Assembly (NCBI GenBank): GCA_944359075.1
Contig: CALVSR010000010.1
Location: forward strand, 1-32,054
Length of the DNA stretch: 32,054 nucleotides
Direction of reading: 5' to 3'
Source: an uncultured Bacilli bacterium
GTDB taxonomy: Bacteria > Bacillota_I > Bacilli_A > RF39 > UBA660
Part shown: positions 16,291 through 24,414 of the stretch, one piece after another
Layout: each line of letters starts with the position of its first letter
Position numbering within the stretch: position 1 is the stretch's first letter
Program-made: the position numbers and the translations under genes
The notes under the pieces: model-generated
Told to the model about the DNA's origin: nothing
Database searches by the model: none
Seen by the model: the letters and a program-made list of their open reading frames with translations, nothing else

Positions 16291-16902
16291 ATGGATAATT
16301 TAAAGAAAGAATATGATGAAATAATAGAATTAAGAAATCGCATTATAAAAGAGATGAAGGTACTGGAAGAGAATGAAAGCATAAAAAGATATTTTGAATT
16401 AGAAAAACAAAATAAAAGCCTATATGCTAATCAACTTAGGCTATTTACTACAATGAAAGAACAAGAATATGATTCTTGTAGTCATATATTAGTATTTTCT
16501 AAAATAGAACATGATAGATGGGAAGGTCGTACAGACAAAAGTTCTGGCTGTATTAAATGCGGTTTAGATAATAGTGTTTTAGATTGTGATAGGAGATACT
16601 TACCTTTTGACAAAGAGATTATGTATAACTATTTTAAGAAAAAAAGAGGATATTCTGCTTATCTTACTGGTATAGAAACCAAGATTGCTTGTAATTTGGA
16701 TTTGGCACAGGCAATCTATCGAAAAATAAAAATAGCACATCCTAATATTGATGATGAAACGGCAATTCAATACTTTAAGAATGCCCTAGATAATATTAGA
16801 AATGTTAATGTTAGTGAGGAAAGAAAAGAAAGTAGAGCAAAAAGATTATCATTAAATCCTAGTTTTAAAAGTTGGAATGGTCGTGATGTTCATGTTGGTT
16901 AA
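16291..16902 (+). CDS. Hypothetical protein with a CxH...CxxC putative metal site
   Basis: 203 residues. The N-terminal 55 residues are a predicted coiled coil (KKEYDEIIELRNRIIKEM). They are followed by Cys63-x-His65 and, after 21 residues, Cys87-x-x-Cys90 (GCIKCGL), a plausible zinc site of treble-clef or ribbon type. The C-terminal half is helical and basic. No secretion signal. I do not recognise a family. It has a strong GGGAGGAGTG ribosome binding site, a TATAAT at 16265-16270 with no good -35, and its own terminator, so it is probably monocistronic between ftsZ and mtaB. Confidence 0.75.
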   Translation: MDNLKKEYDEIIELRNRIIKEMKVLEENESIKRYFELEKQNKSLYANQLRLFTTMKEQEYDSCSHILVFSKIEHDRWEGRTDKSSGCIKCGLDNSVLDCDRRYLPFDKEIMYNYFKKKRGYSAYLTGIETKIACNLDLAQAIYRKIKIAHPNIDDETAIQYFKNALDNIRNVNVSEERKESRAKRLSLNPSFKSWNGRDVHVG

Positions 16903-16929
16903 ATCAACTAAAAAATAGTTTAAAATGAT

Positions 16930-16961
16930 AAAGGATAAGAGAAATTCTTTCCTTTTTTTTC
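16930..16961 (+). terminator. Terminator after the CxH/CxxC protein gene
   Basis: AAAGGA-(T bulge)-AAGA (16930-16940) pairs with TCTT-TCCTTT (16946-16955), followed by more T. It lies just upstream of the mtaB promoter. Confidence 0.7.
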
Positions 16962-16967
16962 GTTTTA

Positions 16968-16976
16968 TGGTATAAT
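16968..16976 (+). promoter_or_regulatory. Extended -10 promoter of mtaB
   Basis: TGGTATAAT is a perfect extended -10 (TGn plus TATAAT). No good -35 is visible, which extended -10 promoters tolerate. Confidence 0.65.
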
Positions 16977-17007
16977 TTAGCTACTTTGTATACGAGGGGA
17001 TGAACAG

Positions 17008-18294
17008 ATGAAAGTTGGTATTTGTACATTGGGTTGTAAAGTCAATGCCTATGAAAGTGAATATGTGATATCCTTGTTTCAAAAACGAGGATATGAGATT
17101 TCTTCTTTTGAAGATGTTTGTGATGTCTATATTATCAATACTTGTACCGTAACCAATCAAAGTGATAGTAAAAGCCGCAAAATGATTCACCAGGCTATTA
17201 GAAGAAATCCTGATGCTTGTGTTGTAGTAATGGGATGTTTTATTCAGGCTAATCAAGATTATTCCATAGAAGGTGTAAATATTTATATTGGGAACAAAGA
17301 AAAAAGTAAAGTGGTGGATCTAGTAGAAGAATTTTTTGAGAATCAAAAAAATATTCAAAATGTGTATTCCAATTTAGGAAATGAATTTGAAGATATGGAG
17401 ATTGAAAATTTTGTTGGTAGAACGAGAGCTTTTGTAAAGATTCAAGATGGATGTGAAAATTTTTGCAGCTACTGTATTATTCCTTATGTACGTGGAAAAT
17501 GTCGTAGTAAACAAAAAGAAAAAGTAATCGAAGAAATCACAACCTTAGTAAATAATGGTTACCAAGAGATTGTTTTAACGGGTATTCATACCGGGAATTA
17601 TGGGAGAGATTTGAATACAGATTTTGCTTCACTACTAAAAGAGATTGTAAATATTCCCAATTTATATCGCTTGCGTATTTCTTCCATCGAAATTACGGAA
17701 TTAACCAAGGAAGTTTTAGATATTTTGAAAAACGATTCAGTGATTGCAGATCATTTGCATATTCCACTGCAAGCTGGAAGCGACTCGACTTTAAAGCGTA
17801 TGAATCGTAAATATGATACAAGATATTTTGAACATAAAATTGCAGCTATTCGCAATATTAGACCTGACATCTCTATCTCTACAGATGTAATTGTTGGATT
17901 TCCTGGAGAAACGGAAGAAGATTTTAAGAAAACTTATGAGTTCTGCAAGAAAATGAAATTTTCTAAAATCCATGTTTTTCCATATTCGGTGAGAGAAGGA
18001 ACTCCGGCTAGCAAATTTCCAGATCAAGTAGATGCTAAGATAAAAAAAGAAAGAGCTAAAAAACTAATTTCTTTATCAGAAAAATTAGAACAAGAATATA
18101 TGAAAAAATTTTTAAATACAAAAGTAGAAGTTTTAATAGAACAAACCAAAGATAATAATAGCTATGGTCATACTAGTAATTATTTATCAGTAAAATTAAA
18201 AGGAATCTATTCTAACGAAGATATTGTAACAGTAGAGATTACAGAGTTATCCTATCCCAATTGTATTGCCAAAGAACTAGTAAAGGAAAGATGA
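17008..18294 (+). CDS. mtaB: tRNA (t6A37) methylthiotransferase MtaB
   Basis: A 428-residue radical-SAM enzyme that converts t6A to ms2t6A at position 37 of ANN-decoding tRNAs. The N-terminal cluster-binding domain has CTLGCKVN, NTCTVT and VVMGC, giving the three cysteines for the auxiliary 4Fe-4S. The radical-SAM CxxxCxxC reads CENFCSYC. A TRAM-like tail closes the protein. CTLGCKVN plus the TGIHTGNYG phrase fits MtaB rather than MiaB or RimO. GAGGGGA is 7 nt before the ATG. Its TGA stop overlaps the start region of the next gene. Confidence 0.93.
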   Translation: MKVGICTLGCKVNAYESEYVISLFQKRGYEISSFEDVCDVYIINTCTVTNQSDSKSRKMIHQAIRRNPDACVVVMGCFIQANQDYSIEGVNIYIGNKEKSKVVDLVEEFFENQKNIQNVYSNLGNEFEDMEIENFVGRTRAFVKIQDGCENFCSYCIIPYVRGKCRSKQKEKVIEEITTLVNNGYQEIVLTGIHTGNYGRDLNTDFASLLKEIVNIPNLYRLRISSIEITELTKEVLDILKNDSVIADHLHIPLQAGSDSTLKRMNRKYDTRYFEHKIAAIRNIRPDISISTDVIVGFPGETEEDFKKTYEFCKKMKFSKIHVFPYSVREGTPASKFPDQVDAKIKKERAKKLISLSEKLEQEYMKKFLNTKVEVLIEQTKDNNSYGHTSNYLSVKLKGIYSNEDIVTVEITELSYPNCIAKELVKER

Positions 18295-18980
18295 TGATGG
18301 ATAAACATATATTAAATATCAAACTGGAAAGTGAAAAATATAATTTTATAATAGAAGAAAAAACAATTTCTAAAATTTATATTGCTTTTCCAATTTTGCA
18401 AACTGCTATTTCTGGAAAATTATCTCAATCAGAAGAGGGGTTATGTTTACATCTATATGATCAAATTGCCAGTAGTTATGTAGGAAATAAGAAATATATA
18501 AACTGGTTTTATTCTCCTAACTTATTGGCCAAAACCGTTCATATCTTTGTCCCTAATAGTAGCATTTCCAATATAAATATTCATTTAGAAAATGGAAATC
18601 TTTTTCTTCATAAAATTCATGCTCAAAGAGTTAATATATCAGATCTAAGAGGAAATATTAAAATTAAGAATTCTAATATTACTTCATCCATCATTGAAGG
18701 ATATCAGTCTGAGATAGTAATTGAAAATTTAGAAGGCAATCATAGTGACATAAGTAGTAAAACTGGAAATTTAAAAATAAATGGAATTGTATCGGATAGA
18801 AGTAAATTGGAAACAACACTAGGAGATATTTATCTTCACTTAAATGATCAAGACTTAGATTATACGCAGATAGATATAAAATCTAAAAAAATTCAGAGTT
18901 CTTTAGACCCAAGAAAGGAACTTAGAAAAACGATGGATTGCTTTGCACCTTATGGTAGTGTTTCGGGAAACTTTTTATGA
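18294..18980 (+). CDS. DUF4097-like beta-helix protein
   Basis: About 228 residues. Three consecutive in-frame ATGs (18291, 18294, 18297) follow AAAGGAAAG; 18294 gives the best spacing, and the longer frame starting at 18261 runs inside mtaB with no ribosome binding site. The middle is a ladder of short beta-strands with alternating hydrophobics and Asn/Ser/Gly turns (NINIHLENGNLFLHKI; SDLRGNIKIKNSNIT; LEGNHSDISSKTGNLKING), the right-handed beta-helix style of DUF4097 'putative adhesin' proteins. There is no signal peptide, so it is likely cytosolic, as in several anti-sigma-like or membrane-stress operons. Function unknown. Translationally coupled to mtaB. Confidence 0.65.
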   Translation: MMDKHILNIKLESEKYNFIIEEKTISKIYIAFPILQTAISGKLSQSEEGLCLHLYDQIASSYVGNKKYINWFYSPNLLAKTVHIFVPNSSISNINIHLENGNLFLHKIHAQRVNISDLRGNIKIKNSNITSSIIEGYQSEIVIENLEGNHSDISSKTGNLKINGIVSDRSKLETTLGDIYLHLNDQDLDYTQIDIKSKKIQSSLDPRKELRKTMDCFAPYGSVSGNFL

Positions 18981-19041
18981 AATTTTACTGTATTTTTATA
19001 ATGATTTATTATATAATGTAAATGATAGCGAGGTAAATGAA

Positions 19042-19605
19042 ATGGAAAATCTAGATTTAAGCATGGTAAAAATAGCTCAAGAAAAAGCAAAAGAACGAGA
19101 AATATTACAAAATTTGTATCTAAAGAGTATTCAAAACGGAAAGATGCGACAAGAAGTGCATGGCAAGAAATATCCTGGTAAGCAAGGTAAACAAGTAAAA
19201 GACAATGTAAAACCAATAATCTTTTCTTTGGCTACAGTAGCAGTTGGTCTTACTGTGGGTATAGGAACGATTGAAATATCAGATCAAGTATCTCACTATA
19301 ACACTGTTTTAGAGCAAAAAATGGAACAAGAATTAACAACTAGCCAAATAGCTGCTTATCAAAAAGATCAAGACATGGGAAATTTGATAACGAATACCAT
19401 TGAGAAGCTAGGAGAGATAGACGAGGCAAAAAAAACACTAGATAATAGTAATTATGACATCCTAGGTAATAATATCTCAGATTCTGAGACGGAATATTTA
19501 CCTTTTGATAAGGATGACTTATTTCAATTATCTGAAAAACAGCAGGATGCTATTGATGTCGCAACCGATCAAGTAATCGAAGAGTATAAAAGTAGGGGAA
19601 GATAA
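19042..19605 (+). CDS. Single-pass membrane protein of unknown function
   Basis: 188 residues from the ATG at 19042, which has GAGG at 19030-19033. The frame extends upstream into the previous gene, but no ribosome binding site supports an earlier start. A helical, charged N-terminus of about 55 residues is followed by one membrane span (about 58-78, IIFSLATVAVGLTVGIGT) and an acidic helical C-terminus. A TATAAT at 19012-19017 could provide a separate promoter, although the -35 is poor. I recognise no family. Confidence 0.7.
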   Translation: MENLDLSMVKIAQEKAKEREILQNLYLKSIQNGKMRQEVHGKKYPGKQGKQVKDNVKPIIFSLATVAVGLTVGIGTIEISDQVSHYNTVLEQKMEQELTTSQIAAYQKDQDMGNLITNTIEKLGEIDEAKKTLDNSNYDILGNNISDSETEYLPFDKDDLFQLSEKQQDAIDVATDQVIEEYKSRGR

Positions 19606-19606
19606 T

Positions 19607-19846
19607 ATGATTGATAATAGTCGTGCAGTATTGGAAAATGGAATAGAGTATGATGTAATAGAAAAAATTGAGTGGAATCACCAGTCTTATATTTATTTAG
19701 TAAATCCTAAAGAAACAGAAGATATTTGTATTCGTAAAGAAATAGAAGAGAATGGAAAAACTTATTTAGTGGGACTAGATGATCAAGAAGAAGTCAACTT
19801 AGCACTAAAATTATTTACTGAAAAGAATCAAGCGGAAGAAAATTAG
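19607..19846 (+). CDS. Small DUF1292-like protein
   Basis: 79 acidic residues starting 1 nt after the previous stop, with AGGGGAAG as its ribosome binding site. The pattern (YDVIEKIEWNHQSYIYLVNP, then EENGKTYLVGLDDQEE and LALKLF) resembles the DUF1292/UPF0473 family of small beta-rich Firmicutes proteins. The match is from memory of the family's shape, so it is tentative; function is unknown in any case. It is the last gene before a terminator. Confidence 0.65.
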   Translation: MIDNSRAVLENGIEYDVIEKIEWNHQSYIYLVNPKETEDICIRKEIEENGKTYLVGLDDQEEVNLALKLFTEKNQAEEN

Positions 19847-19855
19847 TAAGAAATT

Positions 19856-19864
19856 TGGTATAAT
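19856..19864 (+). promoter_or_regulatory. Extended -10 promoter of recD2
   Basis: TGGTATAAT at 19856-19864. The -10 overlaps the 5' arm of the terminator hairpin at 19862-19885, and the predicted transcription start (about 19871) falls in the hairpin loop. Confidence 0.6.
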
Positions 19865-19885
19865 ATCCTTAGGGATATTTTTTTT
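19862..19885 (+). terminator. Terminator upstream of recD2
   Basis: A 7-bp stem AATATCC/GGATATT with a TTAG loop and eight T. It ends transcripts coming from the mtaB group. Confidence 0.75.
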
Positions 19886-19899
19886 GGAGGAAAAGGAAG

Positions 19900-22095
19900 A
19901 TGAGCACTTATATCAAGGGAAATTTTAGAAAATATATATTTAAAAGTGACACAGGTTATTGTGTTGGTCTTTTTAAAGTAAAAGAATCGGACTCTCTAGA
20001 AATCGAAGAATTTATAGATCATACCATTCCTTTTACCGGGTATTTTCATGAATTAAATGAAGAGGACACTTATCTTTTTTATGGTACTTTAGTAGAGCAT
20101 CAAAAATATGGCAAACAATTTCAAGTAGAAAATTATGAACGAGTATTACCAGAAGAAAAAGATGCCATTGTGGAATTCTTAAGTAGTGGATTATTTAAAG
20201 GAATTGGTGAAAAAACTGCTGAAAAAATAGTAACTTATCTAGGAAGAGATACCCTAACCATTATCTTAGAACAGCCAAATAATTTACTGTTAATTCCGGG
20301 AATCACGCAAAAACAAATTGATCTTTTGCATACTACTTTAACACAATATGAAGCAAGTTATAAGACCATTGTTGCTTTGGGAGAACTTGGCTTCTCTACC
20401 AAAGACAGCTTATTAATCTATTATAAATATAAATCACAAACAACAACTATTTTAGAAAATAACATCTATTTATTGATGGAAGATATCTTGGAGATTACTT
20501 TTAAAAAAGTAGACATCATTGCCTTAAAAAATGGAATGAAAAATGATGATGTTAGGAGGATCCAAGCAGCCATTTTGTATGCGATGGATGAAATATGCAA
20601 CTTATATGGTCATAGTTATCTGTTAGCAAATGAAATTTTAGAATATACAATTCGAGTACTTGGGAATCCAGTAGCTGATAGCGACTGGAATCAAGCTTTG
20701 AAAAATTTAGAACTAGATTTAAAAATTATCCAAAAAGAGGAAAAATACTACTTGACTAAAATGTATGAAGCAGAACAAAACATCACAAAGCGCTGCGGCT
20801 ATTTAATGCGAATGAAAGATCACATCGATAAAAAGTTGGATAGTAAGATACGCATGGTAGAAGATCACTTTTCCTGTTTCTATAATGAAGAACAGTTAAA
20901 AGCCATTAAACTTTCCTTTGTCAAAAACTTTTTAATTGTAACTGGCGGACCAGGAACAGGAAAAACAACTATCATTAAAGCAATCAGTGAATTATATCGC
21001 CAAATCCATCATTGGTCTTATGAAACATTAACAGAAAAAATTGCGTTATTGGCACCAACAGGAAGAGCTAGCAAAAGAATCAGTGAATCTACCAATTTAC
21101 CAGCATCTACCATTCATCGCTTTTTAAAATGGAACAAAGAAAATAATAAATTTGGAATTAATGAGTATCATAAAAGTGAAGTTGATTTTGTAATTATTGA
21201 TGAGTTTAGCATGGTAGATACCTATTTATTTGACTCTTTGTTAAGAGGATTAAAATATGATACCAAAATTATCTTAGTAGGTGATTACAATCAATTGCCA
21301 AGTGTAGGGCCTGGAGAACTATTAAAAGATATGATTGAAAGCAACACTTTAAACGTAGTAGAATTAAAAGAATTATATCGCCAAAAAGAAAATTCGAATA
21401 TCATTAGTCTTGCTTATCAAATTAATGAAGATTCACTAGATAGAAGTATATTCAATCAACAAGAAGATTTAACATTTATTCCCGTTCCAGCAGCAAATTT
21501 AACCAATAAGATGATTGAGATTGCGAAGGATTATCTACAAGCAAAACAAGATATCCAAGTACTAGCACCAATGTATAAAACCTTAAATGGGATTGATAGG
21601 ATGAATGTTTGTTTGCAAAATGTTTTTAATCCTCAAGATATAAAGAAAAAAGAAATCATAATTAATGGCACCGTATTTCGTGAACAAGATAAAGTAATCC
21701 AACTTTCTAATATGCCAGATGAAAATGTTTTTAATGGCGATATCGGTATTATTGAAGAAATTCGTAATGGTAATAAAAAAGAAATCTATATTAATTTTGA
21801 TGGTAACAAAGTAAAATATACACCTACTAATTTTCAAAAATTTAAACACGCTTATGCTATTAGTATTCATAAAAGTCAGGGTAGCGAATTTGATATGGTG
21901 ATGATACCACTAGTAAATGGCTATGGCAAAATGCTTTATCGAAAATTAATTTATACAGCAGTAACAAGAGCTAAGAAGAAATTATATTTAATAGGAGAAA
22001 TATCCGCTTTAGAAAAAGCAATTCAAAATAATGATGTAAATTTAAGACGCACAACACTAAAAAAAATGTTAATAGCCAATATTCAAAATGTATAA
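19900..22095 (+). CDS. recD2: ATP-dependent 5'-3' DNA helicase RecD2
   Basis: A 731-residue SF1B helicase of the RecD2 (RecBC-independent) class. The N-terminal OB-like segment and helix-hairpin-helix region (FKGIGEKTAEKIV) distinguish it from RecD of RecBCD. Walker A is GGPGTGKTT (from G349), Walker B DEFSMVD (from D434), followed by GDYNQLPSVGPGELL and, near the C-terminus, SIHKSQGSEFD (motif V/VI region). It acts in replication-fork repair and recombination. GGAGG is 9 nt upstream of the start. It is followed by a 55-codon gene that probably ends the transcript. Confidence 0.93.
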   Translation: MSTYIKGNFRKYIFKSDTGYCVGLFKVKESDSLEIEEFIDHTIPFTGYFHELNEEDTYLFYGTLVEHQKYGKQFQVENYERVLPEEKDAIVEFLSSGLFKGIGEKTAEKIVTYLGRDTLTIILEQPNNLLLIPGITQKQIDLLHTTLTQYEASYKTIVALGELGFSTKDSLLIYYKYKSQTTTILENNIYLLMEDILEITFKKVDIIALKNGMKNDDVRRIQAAILYAMDEICNLYGHSYLLANEILEYTIRVLGNPVADSDWNQALKNLELDLKIIQKEEKYYLTKMYEAEQNITKRCGYLMRMKDHIDKKLDSKIRMVEDHFSCFYNEEQLKAIKLSFVKNFLIVTGGPGTGKTTIIKAISELYRQIHHWSYETLTEKIALLAPTGRASKRISESTNLPASTIHRFLKWNKENNKFGINEYHKSEVDFVIIDEFSMVDTYLFDSLLRGLKYDTKIILVGDYNQLPSVGPGELLKDMIESNTLNVVELKELYRQKENSNIISLAYQINEDSLDRSIFNQQEDLTFIPVPAANLTNKMIEIAKDYLQAKQDIQVLAPMYKTLNGIDRMNVCLQNVFNPQDIKKKEIIINGTVFREQDKVIQLSNMPDENVFNGDIGIIEEIRNGNKKEIYINFDGNKVKYTPTNFQKFKHAYAISIHKSQGSEFDMVMIPLVNGYGKMLYRKLIYTAVTRAKKKLYLIGEISALEKAIQNNDVNLRRTTLKKMLIANIQNV

Positions 22096-22169
22096 AAATA
22101 AAAAAAACTTTCATAATAGTAATGGTATAGAAATATACTAATCATATTTTCAAGTGATGAGGTGATATT

Positions 22170-22337
22170 ATGAAGAAAAGTAGTATAGTCGCAGGTTCTT
22201 TAGTGTTAACTGCTCTAGGTGGATATGGAGCATGGTGTGCGTATAAGAAAATGAATCCACGCGGTGCTAACCAAGTAAAAAAAGATGTTAAGAAAATGAC
22301 CAAGAACATGGAAAAAAGCATTGAAGATATGATGTAA
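22170..22337 (+). CDS. 55-residue membrane-anchored small protein (YtxH-like)
   Basis: A short gene: MKKSSIVAGSLVLTALGG begins a single hydrophobic segment (residues about 5-24), and the rest is basic and helical (VKKDVKKMTKN) ending in MEKSIEDMM. GATGAGGTGA lies 5 nt upstream of the ATG, and the stop sits in a strong terminator, so it is clearly a gene unit. The plan (N-terminal membrane helix plus short amphipathic tail) resembles YtxH-type stress proteins, but too little sequence is present to assign a family. A weak TATACT at 22134-22139 might be its own promoter. Confidence 0.75.
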   Translation: MKKSSIVAGSLVLTALGGYGAWCAYKKMNPRGANQVKKDVKKMTKNMEKSIEDMM

Positions 22338-22370
22338 AAAGGAAGCAAGACTTCCTTTTTATTATTTTTT
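22336..22370 (+). terminator. Terminator after the 55-codon gene
   Basis: A perfect 10-bp stem (AAAAAGGAAG 22336-22345 with CTTCCTTTTT 22351-22360), 5-nt loop and T-rich tail, overlapping the stop codon. Confidence 0.9.
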
Positions 22371-22410
22371 AAGTTCAAACAAAAAAACTATAGTATAAAA
22401 ATGGAAAATA

Positions 22411-22419
22411 TGCTATATT
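22411..22419 (+). promoter_or_regulatory. Extended -10 promoter of the second AI-2E permease
   Basis: TGCTATATT is an extended -10 (TGn plus TATATT), 31 nt before the ATG. No clear -35. Confidence 0.5.
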
Positions 22420-22449
22420 ATGTAAAGAGATAGAAAAAGGTGAGGATAT

Positions 22450-23595
22450 ATGTTAAAACGAAAAAACGATTCTATTGATTATGGCAAATTAAATGAGGGA
22501 ATTCGTATTGGAGTGAATATATTAAAAATTGCTTTCATCCTAGCTATTGTATGCTTAATCTTTATTTGTAGCAAGCTGTTAGGAGATTGGAGAATTCTTC
22601 CTTTTATCGGGAAAATGTTTGCGATTATTTCTCCACTTTTTATAGGAATTATTTTAGCATGGCTATTTGATCCCTTTGTTACTTTTTTAAATAAGAAAGG
22701 TGTAAGTAGAATTTTAGGAGCGATTTTTGTTTATGTGATTTTTCTATCATTTATTTATCTATTGATTCGGTTGATGGTACCATCCATTACCAATCAGTTA
22801 AATGATTTGGCCCAGTCTGTACCCAACTTTATTAATTATTTAAAAGATAATATCGATCACTTTTTTGATAATCTGAATAATTTAGGAGACTATAATTTTA
22901 CCGATATTAAAATAGGTATTTATGATAGCATTAATAATCTAAGTAAGTCTCTAACTGTAGATTTACCAACTACTATTATGAATATCATTTCTAACATTGT
23001 GTCGGGTGGAGTTAACTTGTTAATTGGTTTATTAGTTGGCCTATATATGCTATTTGATTTTGATAATGTAAAAAAGCATCTATATAGCTTGATTCCTAAA
23101 AAATATCAAAAAGATACCATATCATTACTAAATCGATTAAATAATAACTTAAAAAGTTATGTTCATGGAACTCTTTTAATTATGTTTATTCTATTTATTT
23201 TTCAATCTATCGCTTTATCGATTGCTGGGTTAGAAGCCCCAATGGTCTTTGGTTTATTTTGTGCAATCACAAATGTCATTCCTTATATTGGCCCTTATAT
23301 TGGTGGAGCACCAGCAGTAATTGTTGGCTTGTCAATTAGTCCAATGACGGGAATTTTCGTATTAATTGCCGTGGTATTGGCTCAAACTTTAGAAAGTTAC
23401 TTCTTACAACCTGTAGTAATGGGAAAAACGATGAAACTTCATCCTGTAACCATTATGCTAGGGTTATTGATATTTGGACATTTTTTTGGTATAATCGGAA
23501 TGATTGTAGCAACCCCAGTAATTTCTATTTTGAAAACCATTTTCCAATTTTTCAATGAAAAATATTCTATTATGGAAAGAATTACTGAGAATTAA
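22450..23595 (+). CDS. AI-2E family transporter
   Basis: A 381-residue polytopic membrane protein of the same family as the permease at 4286-5338. Spans occur near 25-45, 52-78, 85-105, 180-205 and in the C-terminal bundle. The family phrases GLYMLFDFDNVKKHLYSLIPKKY, NVIPYIGPYIGGAPAVIVGL and LQPVVMGKTMKLHPV are intact; the last is the conserved P-x-x-x-x-x-x-x-H-P segment. The substrate is unknown. It has its own promoter and no clear terminator before the alanine T-box leader, so it may read into it. Confidence 0.88.
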   Translation: MLKRKNDSIDYGKLNEGIRIGVNILKIAFILAIVCLIFICSKLLGDWRILPFIGKMFAIISPLFIGIILAWLFDPFVTFLNKKGVSRILGAIFVYVIFLSFIYLLIRLMVPSITNQLNDLAQSVPNFINYLKDNIDHFFDNLNNLGDYNFTDIKIGIYDSINNLSKSLTVDLPTTIMNIISNIVSGGVNLLIGLLVGLYMLFDFDNVKKHLYSLIPKKYQKDTISLLNRLNNNLKSYVHGTLLIMFILFIFQSIALSIAGLEAPMVFGLFCAITNVIPYIGPYIGGAPAVIVGLSISPMTGIFVLIAVVLAQTLESYFLQPVVMGKTMKLHPVTIMLGLLIFGHFFGIIGMIVATPVISILKTIFQFFNEKYSIMERITEN

Positions 23596-23607
23596 TCAAA
23601 ACATTAA

Positions 23608-23790
23608 GAAAAGATGAGTAATATAATCATGATTGATAGAGACATTGTGGTTGGTGAAAACAATGATTCATTTTATATGAAAGCTACTTTTCGAGTGACT
23701 ATAAAATAGTCCGGCACGGCCGTTATCAGAATTAAGATCTAATTAGGATGGTACCGCGAATATTCGCTCCTAACTAGGTCTTTTCTTGTG
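23608..23790 (+). promoter_or_regulatory. Alanine-type T-box leader
   Basis: The T-box core AGGATGGTACCGCG is at 23745-23758, with the 7-nt bulge TGGTACC. Helix A1 is TTAGGA/TCCTAA (23743-23748 with 23768-23773) and helix A2 GCGA/TCGC. Stem I base is GAAAAG (23608-23613) with CTTTTC (23687-23692); above the specifier loop ATATAA pairs with TTATAT. The specifier is GCT at 23683-23685 (Ala), followed by the expected purine, consistent with alaS downstream. Uncharged tRNA-Ala should switch on the kinase-alaS-holA operon. The promoter must lie near the end of the permease gene; I see no convincing one. The helix A1 side extends into a 15-position hairpin (23734-23782) followed by a short T-run. 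Confidence 0.9.
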
Positions 23791-23847
23791 AAATAGGTAC
23801 TTATAAAAATAACGAATGAATTTCTATGAAATTAGGAAGGAGTCATT

Positions 23848-24414
23848 ATGAAAAATAATATTTTAATATTTTTAATTAGTGGTAGAGCTAGAAATGGTAA
23901 AGGAACTGTTAGTAAAATACTAAAAGAAAAATTAGAAGAAAAGGATTTTAAAGTGTGTGAAATTCAAATTATGAGAACTTTAAAAGGATACGTGAAAGAT
24001 TATTTTGGTTGGGATGGAAAGGAAGAAACCAAGCCCCGTCGTATGCTTCAAGAAATCGGTACCGATATCATTCGAGAAAAATTAAATAAACCATATTTTC
24101 ATATTGATAGGTTAACGGGTGATATTGAAGTTCTAGCTAATTTTTTTAATGCCTTTATCGTAAATGATATTAGGCTCCCTATAGAAATAGAAACCATAAA
24201 AAAACGTTTTAAGAGAGTGGTTAGTATCCATGTTACTAGAGAAGGCTATGTTAGTCCATTAAAAGTAAGTGAACAGGTACATATTACAGAATTAGCTCTT
24301 AATGATTATAAAAATTTTGATTATGAAATAGTTAATTATTCCCTAAAAGGATTAGAAAATGATATAATAAAAATAGTAGATAGTGAGGTAATGAAAAATG
24401 AAATACATGACTAG
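23848..24414 (+). CDS. P-loop nucleotide kinase-like protein
   Basis: 188 residues. The P-loop is SGRARNGKGT (11-20), the GxxxxGKGT form seen in nucleoside-monophosphate kinases. The region EIGTDIIREKLNKPYF and the FIVNDIRLPIEIE block resemble phage-type deoxynucleoside monophosphate kinases (T4 gene 1 style) and dephospho-CoA-kinase-like proteins. Substrate is not assignable. AGGAAGGAG precedes the ATG. It overlaps alaS by 17 nt and lies between the alanine T-box and alaS, so it should be induced by alanine-tRNA starvation together with alaS. Confidence 0.7.
   Translation: MKNNILIFLISGRARNGKGTVSKILKEKLEEKDFKVCEIQIMRTLKGYVKDYFGWDGKEETKPRRMLQEIGTDIIREKLNKPYFHIDRLTGDIEVLANFFNAFIVNDIRLPIEIETIKKRFKRVVSIHVTREGYVSPLKVSEQVHITELALNDYKNFDYEIVNYSLKGLENDIIKIVDSEVMKNEIHD

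Noticed and set aside
22142..22378. 78-codon open frame on the minus strand
   Set aside because: It runs antisense to the well-supported 55-codon gene and its terminator, with no ribosome binding site.
23620..23625. TATAAT in the alanine T-box leader as a promoter
   Set aside because: It lies inside stem I, downstream of the stem base, so starting there would destroy the riboswitch; it is part of the ATATAA/TTATAT helix.
23679..23684. AGC (Ser) as the specifier codon of the first T-box
   Set aside because: The triplet should be followed by a purine; AGC is followed by T, whereas GCT one base on is followed by A and matches alaS.
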